Assembly (NCBI GenBank): GCA_963828405.1
Contig: CAWHEG010000031.1
Location: 2,108,001 to 2,172,000 of the forward strand
Reading direction: 5' to 3'
Length of the DNA stretch: 64,000 nt
DNA from: JANMJD01 sp963828405
Lineage (GTDB): Bacteria; Actinomycetota; Acidimicrobiia; Acidimicrobiales; Ilumatobacteraceae
Part shown: positions 1 through 10,100 of the stretch, piece after piece
Layout: each line of letters begins with the position of its first letter
How positions within the stretch are numbered: the first letter of the stretch is position 1
The notes under the pieces: model-generated
Databases searched by the model: none
Told to the model about the DNA's origin: nothing
What the model saw: the letters and a program-made list of their open reading frames with translations, nothing else
Position numbers and translations under genes: made by a program

Positions 1-158
1 CTGCCAATCCCATCAACGCCCCGAAACGGCGAAGCCGCCAGCGGTATTGGAGGTGCCCGCCCGGCACCGTCGGTGAGGGAGGACTCAACAGAGCCATCCC
101 CCGATCGTACGAGCATCGGGCGGCCGAACCACAACGACCGGGCTCCGACGCGCTGCTC

Positions 159-1502
159 GTGGCGGTCGCCGCGGCCTGCGCGACGGGAGCGGCGTGGGGA
201 GGCCGCGCCCCGCTCCGGACGTTGATCGTCCCGGTGCTGGTGGGGATGCTCGGCGCCCTTCGGCGAGCGCCCCGATGGTGGTGGGTTCCGGTCGCCGGAG
301 CAGTCGCCGCGTTCGGCGGCGCCCGTGCCGAGGACGGGCTGCGCTTCGAGGCGCGCGGTCCGGTCGCCGCGTGGGTCGAGCTGGTCGGCGACCCCGAACG
401 GCGCGCCGGTCGCGTTTCGGTGGTGGTCCGCGTCGACGGCAAGCGCCTCCAGGTCGATCTCTACGGGTCGCGTGGACGGCGCCTCGAGACGATGTCGGCG
501 GGGGACCGGGTGTGGGTCACGGGCAGGCTTTCCCCGCTCAGCCGGATCCAGGCGGCTCGCCTGGCCTCGCGTCACGTCGTCGGCCGGCTCGACGTCACCC
601 TCGTCGGCGACACGGCCGACCCGCGGCCGGTGGCCCGGGCGGCCGATCGGGTGCGCCGCCTCCTCACCCGGGGCGCCTCACCGCTGCCGCCGATCGAACG
701 GTCGTTGTTCCTCGGCCTGGTGATCGGCGACGATCGGGCCGAACCTGCCGATGTGGTGAGCGACTTCCGCCGCTCGGGTCTGTCGCATCTGACGGCGGTG
801 TCGGGACAGAACATCGGGTTCCTGCTGGTGGCCTTCGGGCCGTGGCTGCGACGCCTTCGTCCCCGGGTCCGATGGGCCTCGACGCTCGCCCTGATCGGCT
901 GGTTCGCGCTGCTCACGCGCTTCGAGCCGTCCGTGCTCCGGGCCGGGGCGATGGCGATGCTCGCCGCCACCGTGTTCTGGCGGGGATGGACGGCCACCCC
1001 GGTGCGCCTGCTCGCCCTCACCGTGATCGGCCTGACCCTGATCGACCCCTTGCTCTCCAGGTCCGTCGGCTGGTGGCTGTCGGTCGGGGCGACGGCCGGG
1101 ATCGCCGTGCTCGCCCGACCACTGGCCGACCGGTTGGCCGGCCCGCGGTGGTTCACCGAGCCGGCGGGCGCCTCGCTCGCCGCCCAGCTCGGGGTCATGC
1201 CGGTGGGGCTGCTGGTCTTCCATCGGCTCCCGTTGTTCGGGCTCGTCGCCAACCTCCTGGCCGGGGCACCGGCAGGCTTCGTGATGGTGTGGGGCATCCC
1301 CGCCGCGTTCGTCGGGGGGGCGGTGCCGTGGTTGGCGCCCGTCCTCCAGCTGCCAAGCCTGCTGGCCACCCGGTGGGTGCTGACCGTGGCCCGCGTCGTC
1401 GCAGCCGTCGAGCCGGACGGGGCCGCGTGGATCTCGGCCCCCGTTCACCTTGCGCTCGTGCTCCTGGTGATGTCGCGGGCGCGCCGTCCCGGTGAACGCT
1501 GA
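159..1502 (+). CDS. comEC: ComEC/Rec2-family DNA uptake channel (competence domain only)
   Basis: Predicted inner-membrane channel for single-stranded DNA during natural transformation. The 447-residue protein is mostly hydrophobic. After an N-terminal OB-like soluble part (about residues 50–150) it carries the competence core with the SLFLGLVIGD and GLSHLTAVSGQN signatures near residues 180–220, followed by several membrane segments. It lacks the C-terminal metallo-beta-lactamase-like domain of longer ComEC proteins, as is common in actinobacteria. GTG at 159 is the first usual start; the frame is open to the left edge but with no ATG/GTG/TTG, so a start beyond the window cannot be excluded. 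It is followed by holA, rpsT and lepA, the usual actinobacterial order, in which comEA normally lies just upstream. Bases 1–158 hold no intact gene. Confidence 0.87.
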   Translation: MAVAAACATGAAWGGRAPLRTLIVPVLVGMLGALRRAPRWWWVPVAGAVAAFGGARAEDGLRFEARGPVAAWVELVGDPERRAGRVSVVVRVDGKRLQVDLYGSRGRRLETMSAGDRVWVTGRLSPLSRIQAARLASRHVVGRLDVTLVGDTADPRPVARAADRVRRLLTRGASPLPPIERSLFLGLVIGDDRAEPADVVSDFRRSGLSHLTAVSGQNIGFLLVAFGPWLRRLRPRVRWASTLALIGWFALLTRFEPSVLRAGAMAMLAATVFWRGWTATPVRLLALTVIGLTLIDPLLSRSVGWWLSVGATAGIAVLARPLADRLAGPRWFTEPAGASLAAQLGVMPVGLLVFHRLPLFGLVANLLAGAPAGFVMVWGIPAAFVGGAVPWLAPVLQLPSLLATRWVLTVARVVAAVEPDGAAWISAPVHLALVLLVMSRARRPGER

Positions 1503-1616
1503 TCGTCTCGACACGGTTCGATGACCCGGGTGCCGAGCGACACCCGATCGCCGGGCGTCGTCCCTGTCGACGGGGTGCAGGTCGTCGTCGGGCCTCCCCG
1601 ATCGCCAGCCGGCCAG

Positions 1617-1622
1617 TAACCT
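1617..1622 (+). promoter_or_regulatory. candidate -10 element of holA
   Basis: TAACCT fits TANNNT and lies 10 nt before the holA ATG. It predicts a very short or absent 5' leader, consistent with the lack of a Shine-Dalgarno sequence there. No clear -35 is visible. Confidence 0.4.
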
Positions 1623-1632
1623 CCTCGGTCCG

Positions 1633-2619
1633 ATGGCTGTCCACCTGTTGACCGGCGAGGACCAGACGCTGCTCTCCTCCGCGGTGGGCGAACTCACCAG
1701 GCGGCTCGTCGGCACCGGCGACCGCATGCTGATGGTCGACGACTTCGACGGCGACGACTTCGCGCTCGGGTCGGCCGTCGATTCGGCCCAGACCGCTCCG
1801 TTCCTCACCGACCGACGGGTGGTCGTCGTGCGCGGTCTCGGGCGATTCACCGCCGACGAGGTGGCGCCGCTGGTCGGCTACCTCGCCAATCCGCTCGAGA
1901 CCACCGACCTCGTGCTCGTCGGCGGGGGCGGCCGGTTGCCGAAATCGCTGACCGAGGCGATCAGGGCGGCGGGAGCCGTGGTCACGGCGACCGGCGCGCC
2001 GGTCAATCGGAAGGACCGGGCGACCTGGGTCGACGAGCAGCTGGCGGCCGCCGGAGTGCGGCTGGACGCCGGGGCGGCGAGTCTGCTGATGGATTGGCTC
2101 GGTGAAGAGGCCAGCCGGCTGCGCGGCGTGCTCGAGACGTTGACGGCGACCTACGGGACCGACCGGCGACTCGGCGCCGGCGACATCGCCCCGTTCCTCG
2201 GGGAGGGCGGCGGGGTGCCGCCGTGGGATCTCACCGACGCCATCGATCGGGGTGAGGTGTCGCGGGCGCTCGGCCTGGTCACGCGGATGATGCGGATCGG
2301 CGACCGCCACCCGCTGCAGATCATGGCCGTGCTCCATGGCCACGTCGCCAAGCTCCTCGAGCTCGACGGTGCCGGCGCCCGCACCGAGGCCGAAGTTGCC
2401 GAGTTGCTCGGGATGAAGGCCGGCTTCCCGGCTCGCAAGCTGCTCGACCAGTCGCGCCGGCTCGGGGGGGCGGCGACGCGGCGGGCGATCACCCTGCTCG
2501 CCGAGGCCGATCTCGACCTGCGCGGAGTGCGCGACCTGCCGGCCGAGACGGTGATCGAGGTGCTCGTCGCCCGGCTGGCCCGCCTGAGCGGTTCTCCGGG
2601 CCGTCCGGCGCGCCGCTGA
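1633..2619 (+). CDS. holA: DNA polymerase III subunit delta
   Basis: Delta subunit of the clamp loader, which opens the beta sliding clamp. At 328 residues it has the family length. The N-terminal AAA-like part (HLLTGEDQTLL onward) shows the nucleotide-fold pattern without a functional Walker A, as expected for delta. The C-terminal region contains the helical PWDLTDAI and LPAETVIEVLVARLARL segments typical of HolA. It follows comEC by 130 nt, and the rpsT and lepA neighbourhood supports the call. The ATG at 1633 is preceded by a TANNNT element rather than a ribosome-binding site. Confidence 0.9.
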   Translation: MAVHLLTGEDQTLLSSAVGELTRRLVGTGDRMLMVDDFDGDDFALGSAVDSAQTAPFLTDRRVVVVRGLGRFTADEVAPLVGYLANPLETTDLVLVGGGGRLPKSLTEAIRAAGAVVTATGAPVNRKDRATWVDEQLAAAGVRLDAGAASLLMDWLGEEASRLRGVLETLTATYGTDRRLGAGDIAPFLGEGGGVPPWDLTDAIDRGEVSRALGLVTRMMRIGDRHPLQIMAVLHGHVAKLLELDGAGARTEAEVAELLGMKAGFPARKLLDQSRRLGGAATRRAITLLAEADLDLRGVRDLPAETVIEVLVARLARLSGSPGRPARR

Positions 2620-2657
2620 GCGGCTTCGCCGGAGGTCTGGCGCCTACGCCGAGCGGC

Positions 2658-2924
2658 TCAGCCGACGGCGTTGACCTTCGCCATCAACCGCGACTTGCGC
2701 CGGGCGGCCTGGTTCTTGTGGATGACGCCCTTCGATGCCGCCTTGTCGATCTTCTTGATCGCCAGGCGTACCGACTCGGCCGAGGCATCGGCATCACCAG
2801 TGGCCTGCGCGTCCCGCACCGCGTTCTTCACGCGGGTCTTCAACTCGGACCGGACGGCCTTGTTGCGCGACGCCGCCTTGGCGTTGGTGAGGATGCGCTT
2901 CTTCTGGCTCTTGATGTTCGCCAT
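2658..2924 (-). CDS. rpsT: 30S ribosomal protein S20
   Basis: Primary 16S rRNA-binding protein of the small subunit. It has 88 residues, is very basic, begins MANIKSQKKRI and carries the NKAVRSELKT and HKNQAARRKSRLM blocks of bacterial S20. The frame stays open further upstream, but the ATG at 2924 gives the canonical N-terminus and is preceded by a purine-rich AAAGAGACGAA stretch acting as ribosome-binding site. It is transcribed divergently from lepA, a common pairing. Its promoter is probably the TATCCT element at 2972–2977, giving a leader of roughly 40 nt. Confidence 0.95.
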   Translation of the reverse strand: MANIKSQKKRILTNAKAASRNKAVRSELKTRVKNAVRDAQATGDADASAESVRLAIKKIDKAASKGVIHKNQAARRKSRLMAKVNAVG

Positions 2925-2971
2925 CGTTCGTTTCGTCTCTTTCGATCTTCTGGCCCGCAGGCGGCTCGCCA

Positions 2972-2977
2972 AGGATA
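2972..2977 (-). promoter_or_regulatory. -10 element of rpsT
   Basis: TATCCT on the minus strand (AGGATA on plus), 47 nt before the rpsT ATG. The predicted leader contains the ribosome-binding site. Confidence 0.4.
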
Positions 2978-3031
2978 GCGAGTGAGCAGCCCCAATGACC
3001 ACCTCGGCCGACGACGGCGGAGCCCCACCGG

Positions 3032-3037
3032 TAGGAT
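3032..3037 (+). promoter_or_regulatory. -10 element of lepA
   Basis: TAGGAT lies 11 nt before the ATG at 3049 but downstream of the longer-frame ATG at 2995. A transcript starting near 3044 could not include the earlier ATG, so this element supports 3049 as the start of LepA. Confidence 0.45.
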
Positions 3038-3048
3038 CGGGGTCCGCC

Positions 3049-4833
<1,785 letters not shown>

Positions 4834-5043
4834 CAGCCGGCCGTCGAACGCGCCGCTGCATCGTTTGACCCGGCGTTCAAACCGTCTGGGAAATCCTCAA
4901 CGCCCGACGCGCGACACGTCAACAGTCTCCGAAGCGAAGCTCGGCTCATCGGTGGCACCTGAAGTCGACGCTCCAGTGTCGCCCGTTCTGTGGTTCATCC
5001 AACACGTGTGGTCCTCTGATTGAACGATTCTTGATGAAAGATA

Positions 5044-5057
5044 CGAACACATGTTCG
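5044..5057 (+). promoter_or_regulatory. LexA-binding site (SOS box) of the 13E12/DUF222 gene
   Basis: CGAACACATGTTCG matches the Gram-positive/actinobacterial LexA consensus CGAACRNRYGTTYG at every specified position. It lies 24 nt before the GTG start at 5081. Several 13E12-family genes of Mycobacterium tuberculosis are known LexA targets, which makes the assignment coherent. Confidence 0.8.
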
Positions 5058-5067
5058 TCAGCGTTGG

Positions 5068-5073
5068 TAGGCT
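5068..5073 (+). promoter_or_regulatory. candidate -10 element of the 13E12/DUF222 gene
   Basis: TAGGCT lies 7 nt before GTG 5081, the leaderless spacing seen repeatedly in this window. The SOS box would then cover the -35/spacer region, a sensible place for repression. Confidence 0.35.
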
Positions 5074-5080
5074 GTTCTCC

Positions 5081-6384
5081 GTGACCGTTCTGCTCGACCC
5101 GATCCGCCACGCCGCCGACGACCTGCAGACCATCGATGTCACCACCCTGTCACGCTCTGTTCTCGGCGAACTCGTCGTCGAACTCCGCGCCCTGATCACC
5201 GGGCTCGAAGCCGAACACGCCCGCATCCTCGCCGAAGCCGACCGCGCCGGCGTCTGGGCCACCGACGGGGCCACCTCGCTCACCACCTGGCTCGCCCACA
5301 CAACACACTCCACGATCGGCCGGGCGAAGTCCCAGGTGAAACTCGCCGACACCCTCGCCAAACAACCCACGATCGCCGCGGCGATGCGCGCCGGCGCACT
5401 CTCGCTCGACAACGCCAACCTCCTCGCCAACATCATCGACCACCCCGCCTTCGCCGACGACGCCGCCGGGCTGATCGACCAAGCCACCACCGAATCACCA
5501 GGCGAACTCCGACGCAGCCTCGACCACTGGACATCGGGCGTCACCCCCGACTCCGACGCCGAACGTGACGCCGCCCGCCACGCCCGACGCACCCTGACAC
5601 TCGTCGACACCGACGACAACATGGTCGAACTACGCGGGTTGCTCACCCCCCAAGACGGCCGCACGGTCCGCAACGCGCTCGGCCATCTCGCCGGCACCGC
5701 CTGGGACGACCACAGCGGACGAACCCACATCCAACGCCACGCCGACGCCCTCGTCTCGCTCTGCGACGCGTTCGCCAAAGGCACCGTCACCGGCGGACGC
5801 GAACGACCCAAACTGCTCGTCACCGTCGCCTACGAAACGATCCTCGAACGCGCCGCCACCCGCGGACACGTGCACACCGGCGAAACCCTCTCCGGTAACG
5901 CCGTACGCCGCCTCGCCTGCGACGCCGAACTCCACCGGATCATCACCAGCGGCCAATCGACCACCCTCGACTTCGGGGCCGCCACCCGCCTCGTCTCCGA
6001 CAGCATCTACCTCGCCCTCGTCGAACGCGACGGCGGCTGCCGGTTCCCTGGCTGCGACCGACCACCCGGCTGGTGCGAAGCACACCACATCATCCCGTTC
6101 CCACCGGGCCAACCAGCATCGCCAACACCGCCCTGCACTGCAACGCCCACCATCACCTCATCCACCAACCCGGATGGCACCTCCACGGCGACGGCGACAA
6201 CCTCCACTACCAGACCCCCGACGGCCGCACCCTCCACGCCCCAACCCACCGTCGCACCCACCACCCCTCGACAACCACGACCACCCCCACCACGACCACC
6301 ACGACCACCACACCACCCGAACCCGTCGAACAGCCGAACCCGCCGCCACCCCGACCGGGCGAACAACTCTGCCTCACATGCTGA
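5081..6384 (+). pseudogene. 13E12/DUF222-family HNH endonuclease, frameshifted before the HNH core
   Basis: N-terminal DUF222 domain (about residues 1–290) followed by the C-terminal HNH region. One frame reads CRFPGCDRPPGWCEAHHIIPF up to about 6100. The expected continuation GPTSIANTALHCNAHHHLI appears only in the -1 frame and runs to a stop at 6384. A single missing base near the CCC at 6100–6102 explains this; restoring it would rebuild a normal HNH module. The C-terminal tail is Thr/Pro-rich from ACC/CCA repeats. I reject the ATG at 5051 because it lies inside the SOS box; GTG 5081 gives MTVLLDPIRHAADDLQ. Members are often multicopy in actinobacterial genomes and some are LexA-regulated. 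Decay, programmed slippage and consensus error are all possible. Confidence 0.75.
6269..6317 (+). repeat. short degenerate CCACGA/CCACCA repeat
   Basis: Low-complexity run of ACC/CCA triplets encoding Thr/Pro in the tail of the DUF222 gene. The neighbouring genes show nothing similar; the repeat is prone to slippage. Confidence 0.5.
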
Positions 6385-6411
6385 CAACGTGCGGCCGGAC
6401 GTATCTCCACA

Positions 6412-6455
6412 AGCTGGTCTGGTGGGGTACCTGGAAGGCGCACCCAGAACCAGCT
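6412..6455 (+). terminator. hairpin between convergent DUF222 and ApbE genes
   Basis: AGCTGGT at 6412–6418 pairs with ACCAGCT at 6449–6455 and the stem continues with CTGG/CCAG past a one-base bulge. The position between convergent genes suggests a bidirectional terminator, but there is no U-tract. The rest of 6385–6513 shows nothing recognisable. Confidence 0.3.
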
Positions 6456-6513
6456 GTCAAGTCAGGAGTGCGGCGAACACGGCCGGGCGAACAACGCCCC
6501 AGAGCACTGGCAG

Positions 6514-7269
6514 TCAGCCCGCCTCGCGACGCTCGTTGGTGAGCACCGTCCCGTCGGCGTCGATGGCGATCGCCCGGTAGCCGACGAACCGGTCCACCCA
6601 CGCCACTCCGGCGAACCCGATGGCGAACGCCGCAGTGGCGAACGCGTCGGCCCAGCTCAGATGCGGCCCGACGACCGTCATCGAGGCCGGTTCCGAGCCG
6701 GGCGACTGGTGGCCTGTCGACCAGAGGTGATCACCCCGCTCGGCCCGGCCCGAGGTGGCCACTGCGTAACCCTCGGGAAGCGTGATCGTGGTGGCGACCC
6801 CGCCGGCGGCCAACGGGTGGCTGATGGCGACCCGCCAGCGCCGGGCCGCTTCCGGCCGTCCGGCGGTCTGGATGTCGCCGCCGACGGACAGGTACCAGTG
6901 CTCCAGGCCGGCGGCGTCGAGCAGCCTGGTTGCATGTTCCGTCGCCCAGCCCTTGACGAACCCGGCCGGATCGACGACGCCCGGGCGCCCGGGCGGCTCG
7001 ACCGAGAACGCCCCGCCCGAGGCGTGGTTCAGCCAGGTGCAGGCGTCGAGCACCTCGATGACCTCGGTCGCGCAATCGGCCAGGCCGATGTCGCCACGGT
7101 TGAGGCGGGAGATCTCGCTCGTGGGGCGGAACGTCGAGAACAGCTGCTCGAGTCGCTCCAACTCGTCGAAGACGGCCCCGGCGGCCTCGTCGAGGCGCCG
7201 GGGGTCGGTCACGTCGGCGATGTGCAGGCTGGCGACGGTGCCCATCACCGGGCGGGCCGACCGGTGCAT
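6514..7269 (-). CDS. apbE: ApbE-family FAD:protein FMN transferase
   Basis: Transfers FMN from FAD onto a Ser/Thr of a partner FMN-binding protein outside the membrane. The 251-residue protein has ApbE landmarks: MGTVASLHI near the N-terminus, DPAGFVKGWA (the family's glycine/lysine loop), SVGGDIQT (GGDI), TSGRAE, and a C-terminal WADAFATAAF segment. It is shorter than typical ApbE (about 300) and lacks an obvious lipoprotein signal, so its export is unclear. It starts 1 nt after the stop of the FMN-binding gene, its obvious substrate, whose SGAT acceptor motif is present. It is the last gene of the redox operon. Confidence 0.88.
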   Translation of the reverse strand: MHRSARPVMGTVASLHIADVTDPRRLDEAAGAVFDELERLEQLFSTFRPTSEISRLNRGDIGLADCATEVIEVLDACTWLNHASGGAFSVEPPGRPGVVDPAGFVKGWATEHATRLLDAAGLEHWYLSVGGDIQTAGRPEAARRWRVAISHPLAAGGVATTITLPEGYAVATSGRAERGDHLWSTGHQSPGSEPASMTVVGPHLSWADAFATAAFAIGFAGVAWVDRFVGYRAIAIDADGTVLTNERREAG

Positions 7270-7270
7270 G

Positions 7271-7911
7271 TCAGCCGCCTTGACCGTCGAGGATCGCCTG
7301 CAGTGACTGCTTGTACGCCCGGGAGGTGATCGTCGCTCCCGAGACCGAGTCGAAGCCCGTGCCCTGGACGAAGAGGGCCGAGTCGTTGAGGATCGGCACG
7401 GCGCGGTCGTTGATCCGTACCGACTTGCGGTGATCGTCGGGGGTGATCGGAGCGTCGACGGCGCAGATCAGTGAGCCGTCGGCGGCGACCGATGCCGTCA
7501 CCTGGACCGGCCCCCATCGGGTGTCGACGATGGGGCCGGTCACCGGCTCGGGCCGGCACTGCGGGGCCGCAGGGACGATGCCCGTCGTCGGGATGGGCGC
7601 CACCGTGGCGAGGATCGTCGGGGGCGCCGTCCCCGGCATGGTTCCGGGAACCGTCGGTGACCCCACGGGGTCGGTGCCGCCGGCAGTCGTGCCGCCGGCC
7701 GACGTGGGGATCGGCGTCAGGTCGGTCGTCGGCGAGTCGTCGCCGGGGGCACCCGGGGGGTGCTACCGGGCGCGACGTCCGTCGGGGGGGCGGTGTCGGC
7801 GGCGATCTCGGGCGCCGCGTGCATCCCGGCGAGCAACGCTCCGCCGCCACCGGTGAGCACGATGGCCGGCAGCAGACGTCGCACCGCCGAGACCTGGCGT
7901 TCAGTCCTCAC
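7271..7911 (-). pseudogene. FMN-binding (flavinylated) membrane-anchored protein, frameshifted at a G tract
   Basis: The N-terminal frame from 7911 gives MRTERQVSAVRRLLPAIVL, a signal/anchor segment, then a Pro/Thr linker (APPTDVAPGSTP). The FMN-binding domain lies in a different frame ending at 7271 and contains SVSGATITSRAYKQSL, the SGAT motif whose Thr is flavinylated by ApbE. The two frames meet at the six-G run 7755–7760; one more G would join them into a single 213-residue protein with the linker reading GSTPPGAPGDDSPTT. Because the linker is low complexity, the module could also restart at GTG 7666. Role: extracytosolic electron carrier between the membrane flavoprotein and an unknown acceptor. 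Confidence 0.7.
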
Positions 7912-7917
7912 GGCGGC

Positions 7918-9306
7918 TCACCACCACGCCCGTTCGTAGTGGATCTGCTCGGCCGGCACGCCGGCCGCCCGCAATCCGCTGCGGGCGGCGTGGACGAGCC
8001 GTTCGGGACCGCAGAGCACGGCAACCCGCTCGGTCAGATCCGGGACCAGCGACCGCAGCCGCGACGGGGAGAAGGGATCACGGCCGGCCAGTGTGGCCGT
8101 CGGGCCGACGAGGGTGAGCACCTCGCCCCCGGTCCGCTGGGCCAGGTGCTCGATCTCGTCGAGGTGGACCAGATCGGAGGGCTTGCGGGCGCGGTAGAGC
8201 ACGACCGGGTGGGAGTCGACGGCCAGGTCCTCGAGCATCGCCCTGACCGGCGTGACGCCGACCCCGCCGACGACGAACAGCGGGCGTCGTTCGTGCAGCA
8301 GGGCGCTGGTCGTGGCCCCGAACGGCCCCTCGACGACCACCTTGGTGCCCCGTGGCAGCGTCATGATCCCCGCCGAACCCTCACCGCGGTCCTTGACGGT
8401 GAACCGCAGGCCCGCCGTGGTCGGCGCGGCCGACAGCGAGTACGGATGGGCCTTCCACCACTGTCCCCGGCGCAGTGGACGGAGGAGGAAGAACTGGCCC
8501 GACACGGCGCGCATCGAGGCGAGCCGCGGTCCGCGCAGGTGGAGGGCCACGACCCGGTCGGCGACCTCGACGCAGCGGTGGACGTAGAGCGGCCGGAACC
8601 AGGCCGTGGCCAGCCGGCCCCAGCGCCCCCAGAGGACGGCCCCGATGGCGAGGGCGTGGGCTCCGGCCCAGAACCACCGGGCGACGCGATCCTCGGCCAG
8701 ATCCGTGCCGAGCACGATCTGGTGGCCGTAGGAGATGGCAAAGGCCAGGTAGATGCCGAGATGGATGAAGTACCAGGCCTCGTAGGCGAGGCGCCGCCGG
8801 AGTGAGCGGAGCGAGCTGATCACCACGATGCCGGCCAGCGCGCCGCCCAGCGTCGCCAACCCCATGTACGGCTCGCCACCCGTGAAGTCGCCGAAGGTCG
8901 TGCTGACACCCGAGTGCACGATCCAGCCGGCCGTGCCCGTGGCCACGTGGACGGCGAGAAGGACTCCGACGGCGTCGCCGATCACCCGGTGCCAGACGTA
9001 CAGGCGGTCCAGGCCGTAGGTGCGCTCGAGGAAGTGGGGCCGACCGGCGATCACCACGCCGACGAGGGCGAGCCCCGAGGTCACCAGGCCGCTGAGCCGG
9101 CTGAGCGAGGTCCAGGTCTGCTCCCACCCGTCCCCGAGCGCGGCCACACCGCCGTGGCGCACCCACATCCCCACGATGCACAGCGTGTAGGCGGTGATCG
9201 CCGCGGCGAGGTCGTTCTCGAGCACGCGACTCTCCTGGGGCGGCCGCAGCCGGACGATCTGGGCGTGGATCGGACCCGATCGCGGCGAACGGGTGCCGAT
9301 CGTCAT
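7918..9306 (-). CDS. ferric-reductase-like transmembrane flavocytochrome with FAD/NAD(P) domain
   Basis: Membrane oxidoreductase that moves electrons from cytosolic NAD(P)H across the membrane through FAD and haem. About residues 30–220 form the ferric-reductase-like bundle with haem-ligand candidates in YVWHRVIGD, LAVHVATG and YFIHLGIY. Residues 235–462 form the ferredoxin-reductase-type module: HPYSLSAAP (FAD), EGPFGA, VVGGVGVTPVRAML (NAD(P) loop) and VLCGPERLVHAARSGL. Its stop lies 7 nt before the start of the FMN-binding gene, so the two are co-transcribed. Inference: it feeds electrons to the flavinylated protein. Confidence 0.85.
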   Translation of the reverse strand: MTIGTRSPRSGPIHAQIVRLRPPQESRVLENDLAAAITAYTLCIVGMWVRHGGVAALGDGWEQTWTSLSRLSGLVTSGLALVGVVIAGRPHFLERTYGLDRLYVWHRVIGDAVGVLLAVHVATGTAGWIVHSGVSTTFGDFTGGEPYMGLATLGGALAGIVVISSLRSLRRRLAYEAWYFIHLGIYLAFAISYGHQIVLGTDLAEDRVARWFWAGAHALAIGAVLWGRWGRLATAWFRPLYVHRCVEVADRVVALHLRGPRLASMRAVSGQFFLLRPLRRGQWWKAHPYSLSAAPTTAGLRFTVKDRGEGSAGIMTLPRGTKVVVEGPFGATTSALLHERRPLFVVGGVGVTPVRAMLEDLAVDSHPVVLYRARKPSDLVHLDEIEHLAQRTGGEVLTLVGPTATLAGRDPFSPSRLRSLVPDLTERVAVLCGPERLVHAARSGLRAAGVPAEQIHYERAWW

Positions 9307-9356
9307 CGGGCGGGAGGGGTCATCGGGCAGGAGGGCCCGGGCGGTCCGCGCGGCGC

Positions 9357-10100
9357 TCAGTCATCGTCGGCATCGCCGTGCCCGCCGGCCCCCTCGTCGT
9401 CGGGATGGTCGCCGTCGTGATGGTCGTCGCCGTACCGGTCACCTTCGTGATCGTCGCCGTCGCCGTCGGGGCCGCCATCGGTTGCGTCGCCGGTGCCCGG
9501 CCCAGTGGTGTCGTTGACCATCGCCGTGACGCCCGCGGTGAGGTCGGCGAGGCGAGCGTCGACCTCTTCCTGGGTGTGCTCACCCGCGGCGACCTCCTCC
9601 TGCTCGCGTGCCGTCCAGGCGGCGACGATCGCGTCGATGACGATCTGCGGATCGACGCCCTTCGCCGCAGCCAACTGGGCGATCGTCTGGCCCGACTGCA
9701 GTGACGTCCGCAACTCCTCGGGGGTGGTGCCGAGTGCCGTCGCCGCCGCGTCGAGCGCGGCACCCGGACCCCGGGGCCCCTCGTCGCCGCGCCGAGGAGG
9801 CCCGTCCGCAGCGTGGGTCGGATCCTCACCCTGGCCGGTGCGAGTCCCGTCGTCGTCGTTGGTGCCCGTGTCGCTCGCCGAGCCCTCGACGTCGCGGGCC
9901 GAGGGCTCGGCCGCCGCCGAGTCGGTCGTCGGAGCGTCCCCCGGCTGGTCGGTCGTCCCGGTGGCCGCGCGGGCGCCGGCGACGAGGTTGGTCGGGCCGC
10001 CGCCGGCGCCGGCGATGCGCGTCAGACCGAGCGCCGCGCCGGCGGTACCGCCGGCGACGAGCCCGACCGTCAGACCGATCGACGTCAGTCGCTTGTTCAT
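9357..10100 (-). CDS. secreted Asp/His-rich protein of the redox operon, unknown function
   Basis: The 247-residue protein has an N-terminal hydrophobic segment (SIGLTVGLVAGGTAGAALGL), a low-complexity acidic linker, a central helical module (about residues 110–195) with the repeated pattern LGTTPEELRTSLQSGQTIAQ and AAAKGVDPQIVIDAIVAAW, and a C-terminal tail very rich in Asp, Gly and His (GDRYGDDHHDGDHPDDEG). The tail suggests metal binding. The ATG overlaps the kinase stop by 4 nt, so it is translationally coupled. I do not recognise a named family. A metal-sensing or metal-buffering partner of the neighbouring reductase is an inference. Confidence 0.7.
   Translation of the reverse strand: MNKRLTSIGLTVGLVAGGTAGAALGLTRIAGAGGGPTNLVAGARAATGTTDQPGDAPTTDSAAAEPSARDVEGSASDTGTNDDDGTRTGQGEDPTHAADGPPRRGDEGPRGPGAALDAAATALGTTPEELRTSLQSGQTIAQLAAAKGVDPQIVIDAIVAAWTAREQEEVAAGEHTQEEVDARLADLTAGVTAMVNDTTGPGTGDATDGGPDGDGDDHEGDRYGDDHHDGDHPDDEGAGGHGDADDD

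Noticed and set aside
2995..3048. ATG 2995 as start of LepA
   Set aside because: The extra 18 residues are not part of LepA and the -10 element lies downstream of this ATG.
5051..5080. ATG 5051 as start of the DUF222 protein
   Set aside because: It lies inside the LexA palindrome and upstream of the best -10; GTG 5081 gives a family-like N-terminus.
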